Source: Halichondria panicea (taxonomy: Eukaryota; Porifera; Demospongiae; Suberitida; Halichondriidae). Taken from it: 64,000 nt of DNA. Position 1 is the first letter of the stretch. Every line of letters starts with the position of its first letter. This document shows positions 44,433 through 56,100 of this stretch, piece after piece. Below the pieces are notes generated by a model. It had not been told where the DNA came from, did not search any database, and saw only the letters and a program-made list of their open reading frames with translations. The stretch spans positions 6,465,122 through 6,529,121 of the forward strand of contig NC_087377.1 of NCBI RefSeq assembly GCF_963675165.1, read 5' to 3'. The position numbers and the translations under genes are program-made.

Positions 44433-47400
44433 TTATAACAAAGTTTTAGACAAAGTGTTCTCAGAGAGACACTTACAAACACGGAGAGCCACATCACCTC
44501 TTCTTAAGTCCAGTACAATAACCAGCAGCGCTCTATAAGTTGCTGCAATAGGGTTAGGCTGACCCCACAGTTTGAGTGCTTTCGCCATAGCTATTTGTGT
44601 ACCACTGCGACAAGCCAGATCTTGGATATCAGTTTGCTGTCCAGGAAGCAGACCAAGATTGTAGATGTAAGTATCGACATCATTAAAACAGGCGGCAATG
44701 TTGTGAAGGTCATTTTCTTTGAGAAGTGCATTCAGCTGGTTGTCAGTGACTCCGGTTTTTCTCATTAGATTATCAATCGTTACGACTCCACCATCTGTGA
44801 CAATAATTCATGGGTTTGTGTTGTAAGTGCATATAGAAGTATACATGATTACCAAATACCAATCAAAGGGGCTTGAACTTTGACCACATACCTGTGCTTA
44901 TTGCTTGGGGCACCGGTAACACTGGCAATAAGTCCTCTTCAAACTCCTTAGGAGGGATATCAGCGATTTCCTGAACACAAGAATTCCGATAAAATGTCAT
45001 CTAATATTGATCATTATAGATTAGATATAACACAGGGGGTGGTCACGCACAAAGAAAGTCTACGAGGAAAGTTATACTGAAACAAAAATTGATGACAGAA
45101 CAGTAAGTCAGGTAACTTAGCTCACCATGGGGTTTTTTCCAGCAAAAATACTTAGAGGATCCAAAATATGTCTGAGTGAACTGTACGTGCCTTCACTTCT
45201 TTCCCTCCATGACGTAAGTACTTTTCGTAGACTTTCAACACCTAATTGTGGTGTGGTCACACATTCTGTGGTGGTAAGTGCGGAGTAGATGATCTTACTG
45301 ATTTGAGAATTCTTAGACCAAAAGGAAGAAACGGCTGAAATGTATCGATCAGATATTGTTGAATTGTAAATTGCATCGTTTTCGTTGAACAAAGATCGAA
45401 GAACGTTTTCACCAAGATGAACATACACGTCAAACAATTGGTTAAGTTGCACAGTACACTGACCATTATTCGAAACAACTCCTAGTTCACGATTAACAAT
45501 GCTCTGTGCGACTGTTTTAATACTGAATAGCTTTGCTATCGATAATTCAATAGGATAATTAACTGAAGCTGGTGCGAGAATTTGCTCAGCTGTGCTTACA
45601 GATGGACAGACATCACTAACAGCCTTGAGAACTTTCTTTATGACCACTGAGCGTAACGTTAAACATTCCAAAGATTGTTCGCGGGTCTGAAGCAGTACGA
45701 TAGTTTTATTGTGATCGATAACTTCAACAACAACTTTTGCACCTTGACTAATGCTCCAACAGATACCTGTTTTCCAGACTGAACATTGGTGCTGTAAAGT
45801 AGGAACATGAGACTTTATTTCGGGGGCAATAACTTGAGAGAAAGCCAGTCTGAGAATGAGAATTTGTTGAAACCTTGCATCAAAAAACTGATTCCTATCG
45901 ACACAAGACAGCATCCAGCCGAAAGAATGTTTCATATTCTCCCAAATTCCCCTTGGAGGATCTAATCGGATAAGTGCAGGACAGAATATGTGTTTGTTAT
46001 TCCTGTCTTGAGGAAAATGCTCTTTGTTAAGAAGTTCGAGGACTTCCCCATCTTCAATTGGTACAGCAAGTTCGAGATTAAATAAAAATCCGGTAAGCAC
46101 TTCAACCTCAACATCTGGAATATATGTGGAAAGTTTTGAGTTTGGAACCACACCAGTGCTTGTAGAGAGTTCACAGTGCTGTTTAAAGTTTTCAGGAGCG
46201 AAGATAGTACCGTTAACTTTACTCAAGAGTGCTGTCTTGTTGAGAACTATGAAACTCTTTTCAGGTGATGTATTATTGTGTAGAAAAAGAATGTGACTTT
46301 TGTCATTTAACTGGACACAGATCTCAACAAGATGAGGAATCGTATTTGGAATAAACGAAAGTATTTCTCTATCTCTTCTAGAAAGACTGCAATCAGCATC
46401 AGCATTAATTTTCTGTTGCACTTCTTCAAGTTGAACTGCAATCTCTTTAGCATACTTATCAAGAAGGAAAATGAGAAGCATATGAGAGTTCAATGTTACA
46501 GTCAGTTTAGATCGAATTACTGAACAGCTCGTTTCCAATGAACGTCGAAGCAACGTCAAACCTTCTGACTGTGGATAGCGGCAATCCATTGCAATGGTCT
46601 TAACCAGATCGAAAGTTGAATTGTTTGAAATTGATTGTGTGATGAGTCGCTTCTTTCTATCAATTGACGTTGTTTGCGCAACCTGGTCGACATGACTACC
46701 AACTACAATGAGAGGGGCTTTGCATTGCATATTGTCGCATTGATTGGAAATTAGACCTAACCAATACGATATTGAACGTATAATGGCGTCATCGTCTCTA
46801 TGAAGACCTAAAACGAGCAAAAAAATTGGGGGACATGTATTAACAACTGACTTGACGATCGCAGCATGACTGCTGTAGTACGTATCTTGCCCTGCAAAAT
46901 CAAACACTTCGACATCTCCAAACACCTGACTCTTGAAAAGTTTCGTAACAATACCAGCTGTTTGTTGGTTAACATCAGTGACCTGTTGCGGAGATCTAGA
47001 GGTGAACCACCGCTCAGTTAGATTTTGTAGGAAAGAAGGCTCTTGCTCCATCGATTTTACAAGTGTGCTTTTGCCTTCACCGCCACGACCAATGATGAAA
47101 AGTTTCACTGGATTGGTCAAGGGATCCAAGAATTTGCCTACTATTTTTGAGTAAGCATCTTTGCTGTGTGCTCCATATTGAAGTAGAACTCGAATGATCT
47201 CATTTTGGTGTGTCAAAGCCAATGGTGTCTGTCCGGATTTGGTTGCAGGGGCTGTAGAGGGAAAGGATCGTGGATCAACAAATCATTTTATTATTGTTAA
47301 TTATCAGCCCTTTATGTAATGATTACAGCCTCGCCTCTATACCCATTTAAGAAAAGTGTAAATTTTTTGCATTTCCTGTAATAAAAGGAGAGGGTTTTTG

Positions 47401-49138
47401 CAGAGAAGTCAATGTTCACAATGGCTGCATCTTTTGGATAGCTAACAAATTATTCTCACAAGCCAGACCCAAAAATAGAGTCGGGTCACTTCACAAAGTT
47501 GTGCTGATAGCGCCACAACTATAGTGGGGGTTCTGTCAAAGCTGTGAAAATTGTACCGCCATGCTTGCAGCTAAAATAAGGGTGGCAAATCTAAATATGT
47601 ATGGTTTCACATTGTTCCTATAACCACAACCAGCTACATATACAATGTAGCGTGTTTGCCAAACGTTTCCTATCCTCCCCTCCCCTCCCCTGGCCTTGTG
47701 ATAGTACTAAAAAAATAGCTAGCGCTTTAGTGCAAGGCTAACTCATAGATGATCTATGAATCTACGAACGATTCTGAAGAGACTGCAGCAGCCTTCACTG
47801 TTACCATAACTCGAGAAAGAAACTTCAGTTTTCTAATCTACTTATCAAAATCCACGAGAACGTGGCTAGAAACCTGTAGAAGCTGTTAGTATACAATCGT
47901 CGAGCAGTTACAGCTGGAATACACGTACACAGCTTTACCGTATTCCTCAAGGCATAAATATTCAACAAAGAGTGCTAATTTAGATGTATAGATCTACACA
48001 GTGCTAACTATAGAGACTATGATCACAAGACTATTGAATTGCACGTACAACCTGTAATTAACAAGAGTCCATAAAAAAAGAGAGCGGAAAGCAGAGGTGA
48101 CTTCCTGCTTGGTAACTGACTAACCCGAGCTCTAAAGCAGTGGACACTAAGTTGTTTATTTTTGCCGCCTTCCCTTCCTCATTCCATCATGGGGGAGGAG
48201 GTGTATATTTACTACATTGTTAGGCCAGGGGTCGACTGTGCATCTCTAGCCTTTGACTTGTTGGTAGAGAAGGTACCCCTTTCCGGTAGGGAGGCTCTCT
48301 TTTGAAACTACTAAATGTAACTCGTACCGCAAAATTATGCCAGAGGTAAAATAACTCACCATTAACATCAACATTAACAACAGAGACGAGAAACTTGACA
48401 ATTTCAAGCTTCCCTCCACGACTAGCAAATCCCAACGGAGTATCTCCTTGTTCGTTAACAGGACCTGCTCAAAGGATAAAGTCAACTAGTCAACCAGGCA
48501 TTCAGATTATGCATCATGTATATCACCTTTATGAGCATCCATGTCAAGCTTCTTGATCAAAAACTTGAATATCTTCGGGTTACCATGATAGATTGCTTCC
48601 CCTAACGGAGTTCTTCCAGATTTGTTCAAAATTCCTGGAGGAATAATTTATTACAAACATGCCAATGATCATTAGCGTGCAAGGAGCTAGCCTCATCACC
48701 AGGGAAAATTGTCTCTATTTATGATACGGTTTACGATCACGACTGGCGCTACACAACACCAGCCCTAGTTTTCGACTTATAGAACTGGAATGAGGCTAGC
48801 ATGGGCCCTGACGGGTATAATTGGGCTATTGATGATTACTTACCTAAGTCACACATCCCTGTGGCACGCAGTAAAGTGATACATTCCATTGCTCCCATAT
48901 AGAAGGCTTTGTGAAGGGGCGTGTCTCCTTCGCTGTCTTGTTGGTTAACATCAGCTTTATACTTTAACAGAAGCTTTGCAATGTCTGCTCTGTTGTTGAA
49001 ACACGCTTTGTGTAGAGCAATCCACCCATCACTTGCTCTGGAATTCACAGGAACACCTTCTTCCAGTATGCGAGTGATGTCTTCCACATTTCCACAGAGA
49101 ACGGCCAAGCCAAGGTCTAGCTGATCACCACCGCTCAT
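44433..49138 (-). CDS. Ankyrin-Roc-COR-Death protein (DAPK1-like, no kinase)
   Basis: Six coding exons on the minus strand (49138-48844, 48634-48527, 48464-48360, 47251-45126, 44970-44892, 44794-44433) give 1024 residues. Residues 1-205 hold about five ankyrin repeats (DGWIALHKACFNNRADIAKL, GDTPLHKAF, GRTPLGEAI, GDTPLGFAS, GQTPLAL). A Roc GTPase-like domain follows: P-loop GRGGEGKST (about 224-232), switch II DFAGQ (287-291) and a G4-like SHVD (about 355-358). A COR-like region runs to about 880. The last 120 residues form a Death domain (LKENDLHNIAACF, DIQDLACRSGTQIAMAKALK, ATYRALLVIVLDL). DAPK1 has the same order after its kinase, but no kinase exon is seen upstream; the first exon starts with its own Met. 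Such proteins are thought to act in cell-death or immune signalling. The G4 motif is atypical, so GTP binding may be weak. Confidence 0.9.
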
Positions 49139-49493
49139 GACTGGTCGACTCTATACAATGAAGGTGGTGGCAGCAGCTTCAGTATTAGTATTTGTTATAG
49201 GGCCAGCAAAGAATAATCATAGAAGTTACTTCGCATTTCTATTTATAGGGTGGCGATGTAATTAAAGTGCCTACGGTTAATTGCTGTAATTTTTGGGGCG
49301 CATATAAAAAGGCATGTCAAGGCAAGTCGCCTTTTCTTTTTTGGCCTGTGCATGCATTAATTTTGATGCATACTTGTCACTTGTGTTATATAACTGTCTA
49401 GATGCAGATGTAGCATAGAGACCAAAAATCAAAACAGTAGACCCACCTGTTTTGTGTATACAAGAAACAGTCACACTACTCTAGATGCAGCGT

Positions 49494-49767
49494 AAGCACC
49501 ACCGTAAATTTAAACGCCGCTGGGCAGAACGCAATTTTGGGGTTCTAAAAGATGTGGCACTCAGAAATGGGAATTTTATTTTTTAACGTTCAACTACGGT
49601 TCCGCCGATTTAGTAAAGCGTAAAAGCGTGAGACCATAAGTAAATCGTGGGACTGATACTGTATTTATACAGTGCCAGAAAAATTAATTCAACTTCTGAG
49701 TGGTGCATGTTTTAAAACACAAAAAATTGCGTTCAGCCCAGCTGGCTCCTAAATTATGGTGGCGCTT
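49494..49767. mobile_element. MITE with about 45-bp imperfect TIRs
   Basis: Left end AAGCACCACCGTAAATTTAA, then GGCAGAACGCAATTTT. Right end AAAATTGCGTTCAGCC, then AAATTATGGTGGCGCTT, which is its inverted form. Additional GGCGCTT motifs lie just to the right (49988-50045). Confidence 0.75.
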
Positions 49768-50560
49768 ATGTTCTACAGCTAGTATAGAATTTGTAGAGAA
49801 AATGGGCGTGGTCTAGCTCACTTTTACTTGCTAAGCTGCATGCACCGTCGCGTCGAGAGTTGAGAGTGATTCGTGAACATTCATTGACTGTTAGACAACT
49901 GTTCAGAAGTGTGAGGAAGTCAAAGACGCAAGATGATTGTCTTGATGTCTCAAACAAGCCTTTTTATAAGCGCTAATTGTAGCAACGTAGGCGCTTCTTT
50001 TAGGACCTAAAAAATTATGCTGATGCTGACGTGGCGCTTAAATTAACATCAATTACGGCCCGGTACATGCAGTAAGTGGATTTTCATGTATAATTATTTA
50101 TAAACAAAGTAGTTTTGACACGAACAGCACCCCATGCTACCATGCTGCGACTATATATTGACTGTATTTATACTGGGAGGCACAGTCTAGAGATCTACTG
50201 TACCAGGAGTGTATGAAATAGATGCTATTTATTACCATGCACTATAGGTCTAGTTCTTGAACTCATGTATAGAACTTACCAACTGAGCCATGAACACAGC
50301 CTAGGTAGATGTACTTCAGTCTCCAGTCTAGCCAGAGAAGCTCTAGACAGTGTCAAGTTTTGATCAAAATTAATTTGTTCAAGGGTCACCAGATATCCAG
50401 TGATTTTAATATGAATACCATTAGAGCTAGTGTTCCTGCAGCAACCTTTTCACATGCATGAGCAGAGACAGCTTACTGTGTCATGCATGCTCAAGTCTTG
50501 CATGTGACAATTATAAGTAGGCTGAGTCAGTATGTCTCATGCATGGGATACACTTTGATT

Positions 50561-50755
50561 ACCATATTAATAAGGGTAATTTTCGTGGGGTAAATATTCG
50601 TTCAACTCGAATTAATATTAATACGGTGATTTTCATGAGTAAAAAATTTCATTGCCTGCACTGCATTGCATGCGTTCCGGTAAACCATGCACACCTACGT
50701 GCATGGAGGTCATGAAAATAACAAATAATTATTTTACCCTACGAAAATTAGCTAG
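50561..50755. mobile_element. Third copy of the TTTTCGTGGGG MITE
   Basis: Contains GGTAATTTTCGTGGGGTAAA on the left and TTTTACCCTACGAAAATTA on the right, with the shared interior (GTAAACCATGC). Confidence 0.75.
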
Positions 50756-51090
50756 CCTAATAGACTATTATATATAAAGGTATCATTACAGGTCTAGATC
50801 TAGATCTTACTAGGATTGGCAGAGTGTTTGCTTTTCTGAAATTACATATAGACGTCGATCGAATACCATGCATATTAAATCTACCAAGGACAAAATATTG
50901 AGTCAGTCGATAGTGCTATTGACTCTACATACTACACTGTCGGTCAGTTATAATTATTGCTAGGTCTTGATGATCTCAATCTACTCTTATCATCACAAGT
51001 TACAGCGCACTCCAAAAGCTTCCATCTTCTGTCACTGCATGACAATTATTAGCAATTAATTTGTAGAACTGATCCACACTTTTGTGAGAC

Positions 51091-52453
51091 TTACTGAGGA
51101 GTATAATGGTTGGTGACAAATCCGGTGAAAGCTCTTGTTGCACGACATGTGGACTTGGAATGATGCATAAAGCGTTCTCCTTTCTTGTTTAGGAAGTCTG
51201 TCAAAGTACAACCTTCAGTATGATAACCTCGAACACTACAGCATTGGACCTATTAGTAAGGCAAATTACATTGACAACTATAATTGAAATATTATACTAT
51301 ACCTTCCACCTTCTGTCTTCACTAGCTTTTGTGTGTTTGCTGGACAATCCAGTTATCACCTGTATAATACAACCAACGGATAAGAGATGGATTCTCTTGC
51401 AGACATCATGCAGTCAGATCTACTATACATGTCGGAGATCGTATGCACAATTAGCTACATACTAAACATTGCAAATTCAAGGTACACATTAATTTTGATG
51501 ATGATTAATAATTTTATTCTGATAACTCTTGTTTATCATACAAGTCTAACAATTATATGACAGTTATTATATGACAGTTATTAAACAATTGCAAGGTATC
51601 ACTGTGCTAAAATGTGTATCAAGCTTGAATATTGAAAGTGCATGTATGTATAAATTGTACCTGGTTCATAGGACACATGAAAGAGATGGGTCCGTTCCAA
51701 TCATTGATTTTGTCCGTCCACTTGCAACTGGTTAGAGGAGTGTTAACAATTCTCTTGCAGCTCCACTTCCAAATACGATCATACTCCCCATCTACGTTAT
51801 ACAAGAAAAAGAATTGCATATATAAGAGTAGTCATAATTCAACAGAGGACAAATGAAAGAGAGATTGATAGTTACAAATGAGAATTACCAAATAGTTGAC
51901 ATATAAAGGTTCTGTATGGGTATAGATTTAGATCATGCAGATATATCAGACTAAAATTATTGCTCATTCGACAGCCTAAAGTATAATTATAATGATGAAA
52001 AATCAACTGACTAACGATTCTGTTCACTCTCTACTCTGTAGATGGCCTCTCCCTTTTTTGTGTTGCACTCAACCTTCATCGGCTTTCCATAGCCATTGTC
52101 AAATTTGCGTTGTTTCTCCTATAATCATTATAGTTACAAAAACATAAATATAGAGCCCTGATTATATGTAACAGTACAAACAAGATTAACTATAATAATT
52201 ATTGTAATAATACATGTAGTATGACCTGGGAATGTTTTACGATCATGCGAGTTAATGAGAGTACCGCCTATATAATATATATAACAATAATTTTGTATAC
52301 CATGTGATTGCTCACCCATTCTTCTTTAGGGATTTTGGCTCTGGATGCTTCCTCTACGGTAACGACATAATCTTGGCGGTTTGTCAAGCCACGACACAAA
52401 ACATTACTTACTGCTAGTAGGTATACACCAACTAGACACTGCAATAGCCTCAT
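51091..52453 (-). CDS. Secreted dermatopontin-like protein
   Basis: Five coding exons on the minus strand (52453-52316, 52118-52016, 51791-51661, 51359-51303, 51249-51091) give 195 residues, near the usual length of about 200. MRLLQCLVGVYLLAVSNVLC is a good signal peptide; an in-frame Met 16 codons upstream would place it internally, so I prefer this start. The dermatopontin signature shows in DRIWKWSCKRI, NGPISFMCPMNQ, VITGLSSKHTKASEDRRWKV and QCC, with Cys pairs as in the family. Dermatopontins are small extracellular matrix proteins that bind collagen, proteoglycan or integrin in vertebrates; invertebrate members include agglutinins and shell-matrix proteins. The role here is unknown. The gene lies downstream of neverland copy A on the same strand, about 700 bp away. 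Confidence 0.88.
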
Positions 52454-53167
52454 GATTTCTTTGTAGGTGGCTATAGCTTTAACCTCAACACATACAAGCA
52501 CTAACTATAGTCATTATAAATCAGTCTGTATAGTGTACAAATTATGAAAGCGGACAAAAGGATGCACATGTTTTCGTTCAATTTTATTTGCTTACAACTA
52601 ACAATAGTTGTGGTGGTTTCAGTTCATTTATATTCAATAGGCGAATGACACTACAACTTCCTCATGTATTACGAATACATTGAGTCAACTACCGTGCTCA
52701 ACTTGACACAGCAATGTTTAGAAGACAAGGAACTGTTATCATGATCTATACCACCCATAATTATATAGCAATTCAATGTGTTAATTGATTCAGAATAATT
52801 ATGCGCAAACAAATTGCCCAAAACAGATTCAATCCCCTCTTTTCTGTAAAGTGTTTAATCTGTTGCAAATAATTATTGTGATGCCATGTGTAGACCGCAC
52901 CATGCCAATATTAATAACCTGCCATCAAGTTCCATTGGGAATTAGAGTATACATATATCATTGATAAATGACCATGCATGCATGCAGAGAGACACTGACA
53001 CACAAAAGACGCATAGGGCCTCTGTATACAACTGTAGATCTAAAAGGGCTGCCACTGCCGGAATAGGGCCAATTCTAAAGATAGCTAATAGGCCTGTAAT
53101 AAAATACACTAATATAGCTATTAAGTCTTAAGTCTACAGTTTCAAGTACACGTGTATTGTTGACAGC
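52454..53167. other. Intergenic region, no gene seen
   Basis: Lies between dermatopontin-like and neverland copy A. AT-rich; should hold the dermatopontin-like promoter and the neverland 3' UTR. Confidence 0.6.
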
Positions 53168-56100
53168 TCAAAAATCAAGTTCGTCTTTGATAAAGGTAAA
53201 TTTGTTGCTGTTTTTGGAGTAAAACTGTGAGTACCAGCGCCTGTGCTTCAGTATGAGTTCATCTTCACGTACCAGGAGTGGCTTGAGGCTGTAACGCTTG
53301 TTGTTCCACACTATCATGTCCCGCTCCAACTATACAAACAGGAGAGCAGAAAAGCATGGATTAATGAGAGAAAGGTGTCTACGTAGTTTATCGATAGGGC
53401 AGGAAATTGATTAAAACCTCTAATGTATGAGCACACAGCAATAGGCAACATTTAATACTTCGAATTTTCAAAGCAATCCGAAAGCAATAAAAAAATCTAC
53501 ACAGTTCTCTAGCTGGAAATATAACCAAATTACACAGTCAAGCAGAGGACGAAGGACACACTTGACCTTATAGGCACTAATTATGATCTCAAACTACATC
53601 ATGACTAGTGTCCAACAGTGAGAATTTATAGAGAACGAAAACCTTCAATTACAAGGTATATATACCTAAGGTCAGGTGTGTCTCAAAGCCTCGAGGCATG
53701 CCTCGGTGCGCATGCGCCAGCGAGGTATATGGTAGTGTGTTTGTGTGTACAGTCTGTCTGTGCATGTGTGTGTGTAGACTGCTACAGCTGCTCAAGGATC
53801 AATGAAGTGCAAGTAAGAGTTTCTATAGGCAAGTTACGTGGTCAACTACGGCTTCATTTATGGTTTGTGTGGTTACCTTTAGTTGGTTGAAGCTTGAAGC
53901 CCTTTTTAACAAGGAATCCAATGGTATATGAAACTTTGAAAAAATAATTATTATGAAGGTCAACCTCAACACAAATACACTTTAATTTGTGGATTTGCAA
54001 AATAGTGCTTGGTTCTCGAGTTGTGCCTAGTTTGCTTACTTGGAATGCCATTGCAGCCTTTTCAGAAGAGTGCGTAGAAAAACTTGTCCATTGAGTCAAC
54101 CTAGCTCTGTACTAGAACGCTAGCTATTGGTAGCTGCAAGAGTGAGAAGAGAGCTGCATGCAAGGCTTTGCTGATGCAGCCATTAATCTTAGACTTTTGG
54201 CATCGATCCTTTTTAATAACAATCATAGTTGATCACTACATACTCTTTGAGTTTCTCTGTGATTCTGGATTCTGCCTGCCTGCAGCAAAATATTACTGCA
54301 AAAATGTTTATCATGATATAATGTGTGTATAAAAGCTATTGCTAATAGCTAGCAGCTTTCTTTGACACCTCCACCGAGGCATCAGCACCCGCGGTGCTTT
54401 CATTTGGTACGGTCATCGTGACATTGTTAAAGCCAGAATTGGCACTACGTCTGTAGCTTTTTCACATACCATTTGGTTTCATGCTCATGCTATATCTATT
54501 ACATGCAGTTGCTGCACACACCTGAACATCATAGGCCTGCACCAACCACTTGACGAGGAATGTAGGAATCCACCAATCAGAGTAGGCCACCACAGAATAT
54601 TTCTGCAGGAAGGGTTCCAATGGAGTCACAGTGTGCAGGAGCAGCACGGTGCCAAACTTGGACTTGAGAGTCAGGTACACCACTCCACATCCCATCTAAA
54701 AGAGAACAGCGACTGTTTGGTTACTGCGCTAGAGCACTACCGGTATAAGGTGCCAGCTAAACCCTTGGCTCAGTTGTATAGCACATCTAAAAAATAACTG
54801 TGAGTATAATTATTATAGTATACAATATACGTGCACAGGTCACTGTGGTATATAATAAATGATGAAGCACTGGGGACTAAGATCACAACAAAAAAAAACA
54901 ACTAAGTGATCACTACTAGACCGGGCTCGCAAGTTTGAATAAGCCGTGTATATATAGCTACTACAAGCAAAATAGTTATGTCGCAGCAAAGTGGCATTAA
55001 CTGACATAGAATACACAGACAGACAGATAGGCAGACAATCACACCAGCGAACTACTATAACCCGCGGCTGCCTACGTGCTTTGGGTTACATAATTATGTC
55101 ATACATCAATCTGTTATAAACAAGGCAAAATTACGTCTCCACCTAATCAATTGACTATGCTTGCTTGGCCAGGGCTATCGACTTTATTTGAGACAGGCCA
55201 CAAAATATGTATGTTATACGTATCATGTATAGCCACAAGTTTAACTGACCTCACGAAATTTAGGTTAAATTTGAGCATACCTGGTCAGCAATAGACGTAA
55301 TGTCCAATGACTTGAAATTCACTCCCAGTATACTGTTGGTCATGGTAAGAGTCATACGACCGACATAAGTAGATGGTTTGGGAAGAGATTCCCAGCGAGC
55401 TGTCCAACTGTGTGTGTGCAATTTCCCAGAGAGAAGCTCACGATAGTCCATGCCAGCGCCAGAGGAAACTCCTGCTCCGTGAAGGTATGTCAGGTGAGCT
55501 ACATCAGCACCATTCTCAGCAATGTCCTGTAAACAAACGAGATGGGAAGCATAAATCAGGACATAAAGCCATTGAGCCTTCTGTACCACATACATGTAAA
55601 TATTTTGAGTAGTGGGTATACGCAAAAGTATATATAAGGATTATATAAGATGCATTCACCACTGAGTTAATTGGCATCGACAGTTAAATAACTTACCTGT
55701 ATATGAGTCTTGATAAAATGAGTAGAAGAGAGTCGATACACAAAGCGACTGCCTATCCCCTCTAGATCCTTCAGGGACCAAAGTGGCTCCCTTCCCTCGG
55801 CATCATGCCACACGAGGATGGCACCATTGCACTCCAAGGTGGGCCAAGCCTTTACCTTGGCCTGGGCCGGAATCTTCCCCTTAGCATACGGGATCTTGGT
55901 GCACTGGCCTGTCTCACCATCAAACTGCCAGCCATGGAATGGACACTGAACGCACGAGCCATAGATCTATATAGGGGAAATTGGTCAAGGAGTGTAATCC
56001 ACAGACACTAGTCTGCGACAGTTCAATTGAAGGGATTATTTTCAAAACAAACAATACATTTGAAATCTGAAAGGTTGCAAATGTGTTGTTTATTTTATAT

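Larger units (their letters stand above)
49139..51090. other. Intergenic, two small elements, no gene seen
   Basis: About 2 kb between two minus-strand genes. It contains the inverted-repeat elements at 49494-49767 and 50561-50755. The rest is AT-rich with no supportable exon. Confidence 0.55.

Noticed and set aside
52499-52501. Upstream Met as start of the dermatopontin-like protein
   Set aside because: It would bury the signal peptide behind 16 residues; the internal Met gives a standard signal sequence.
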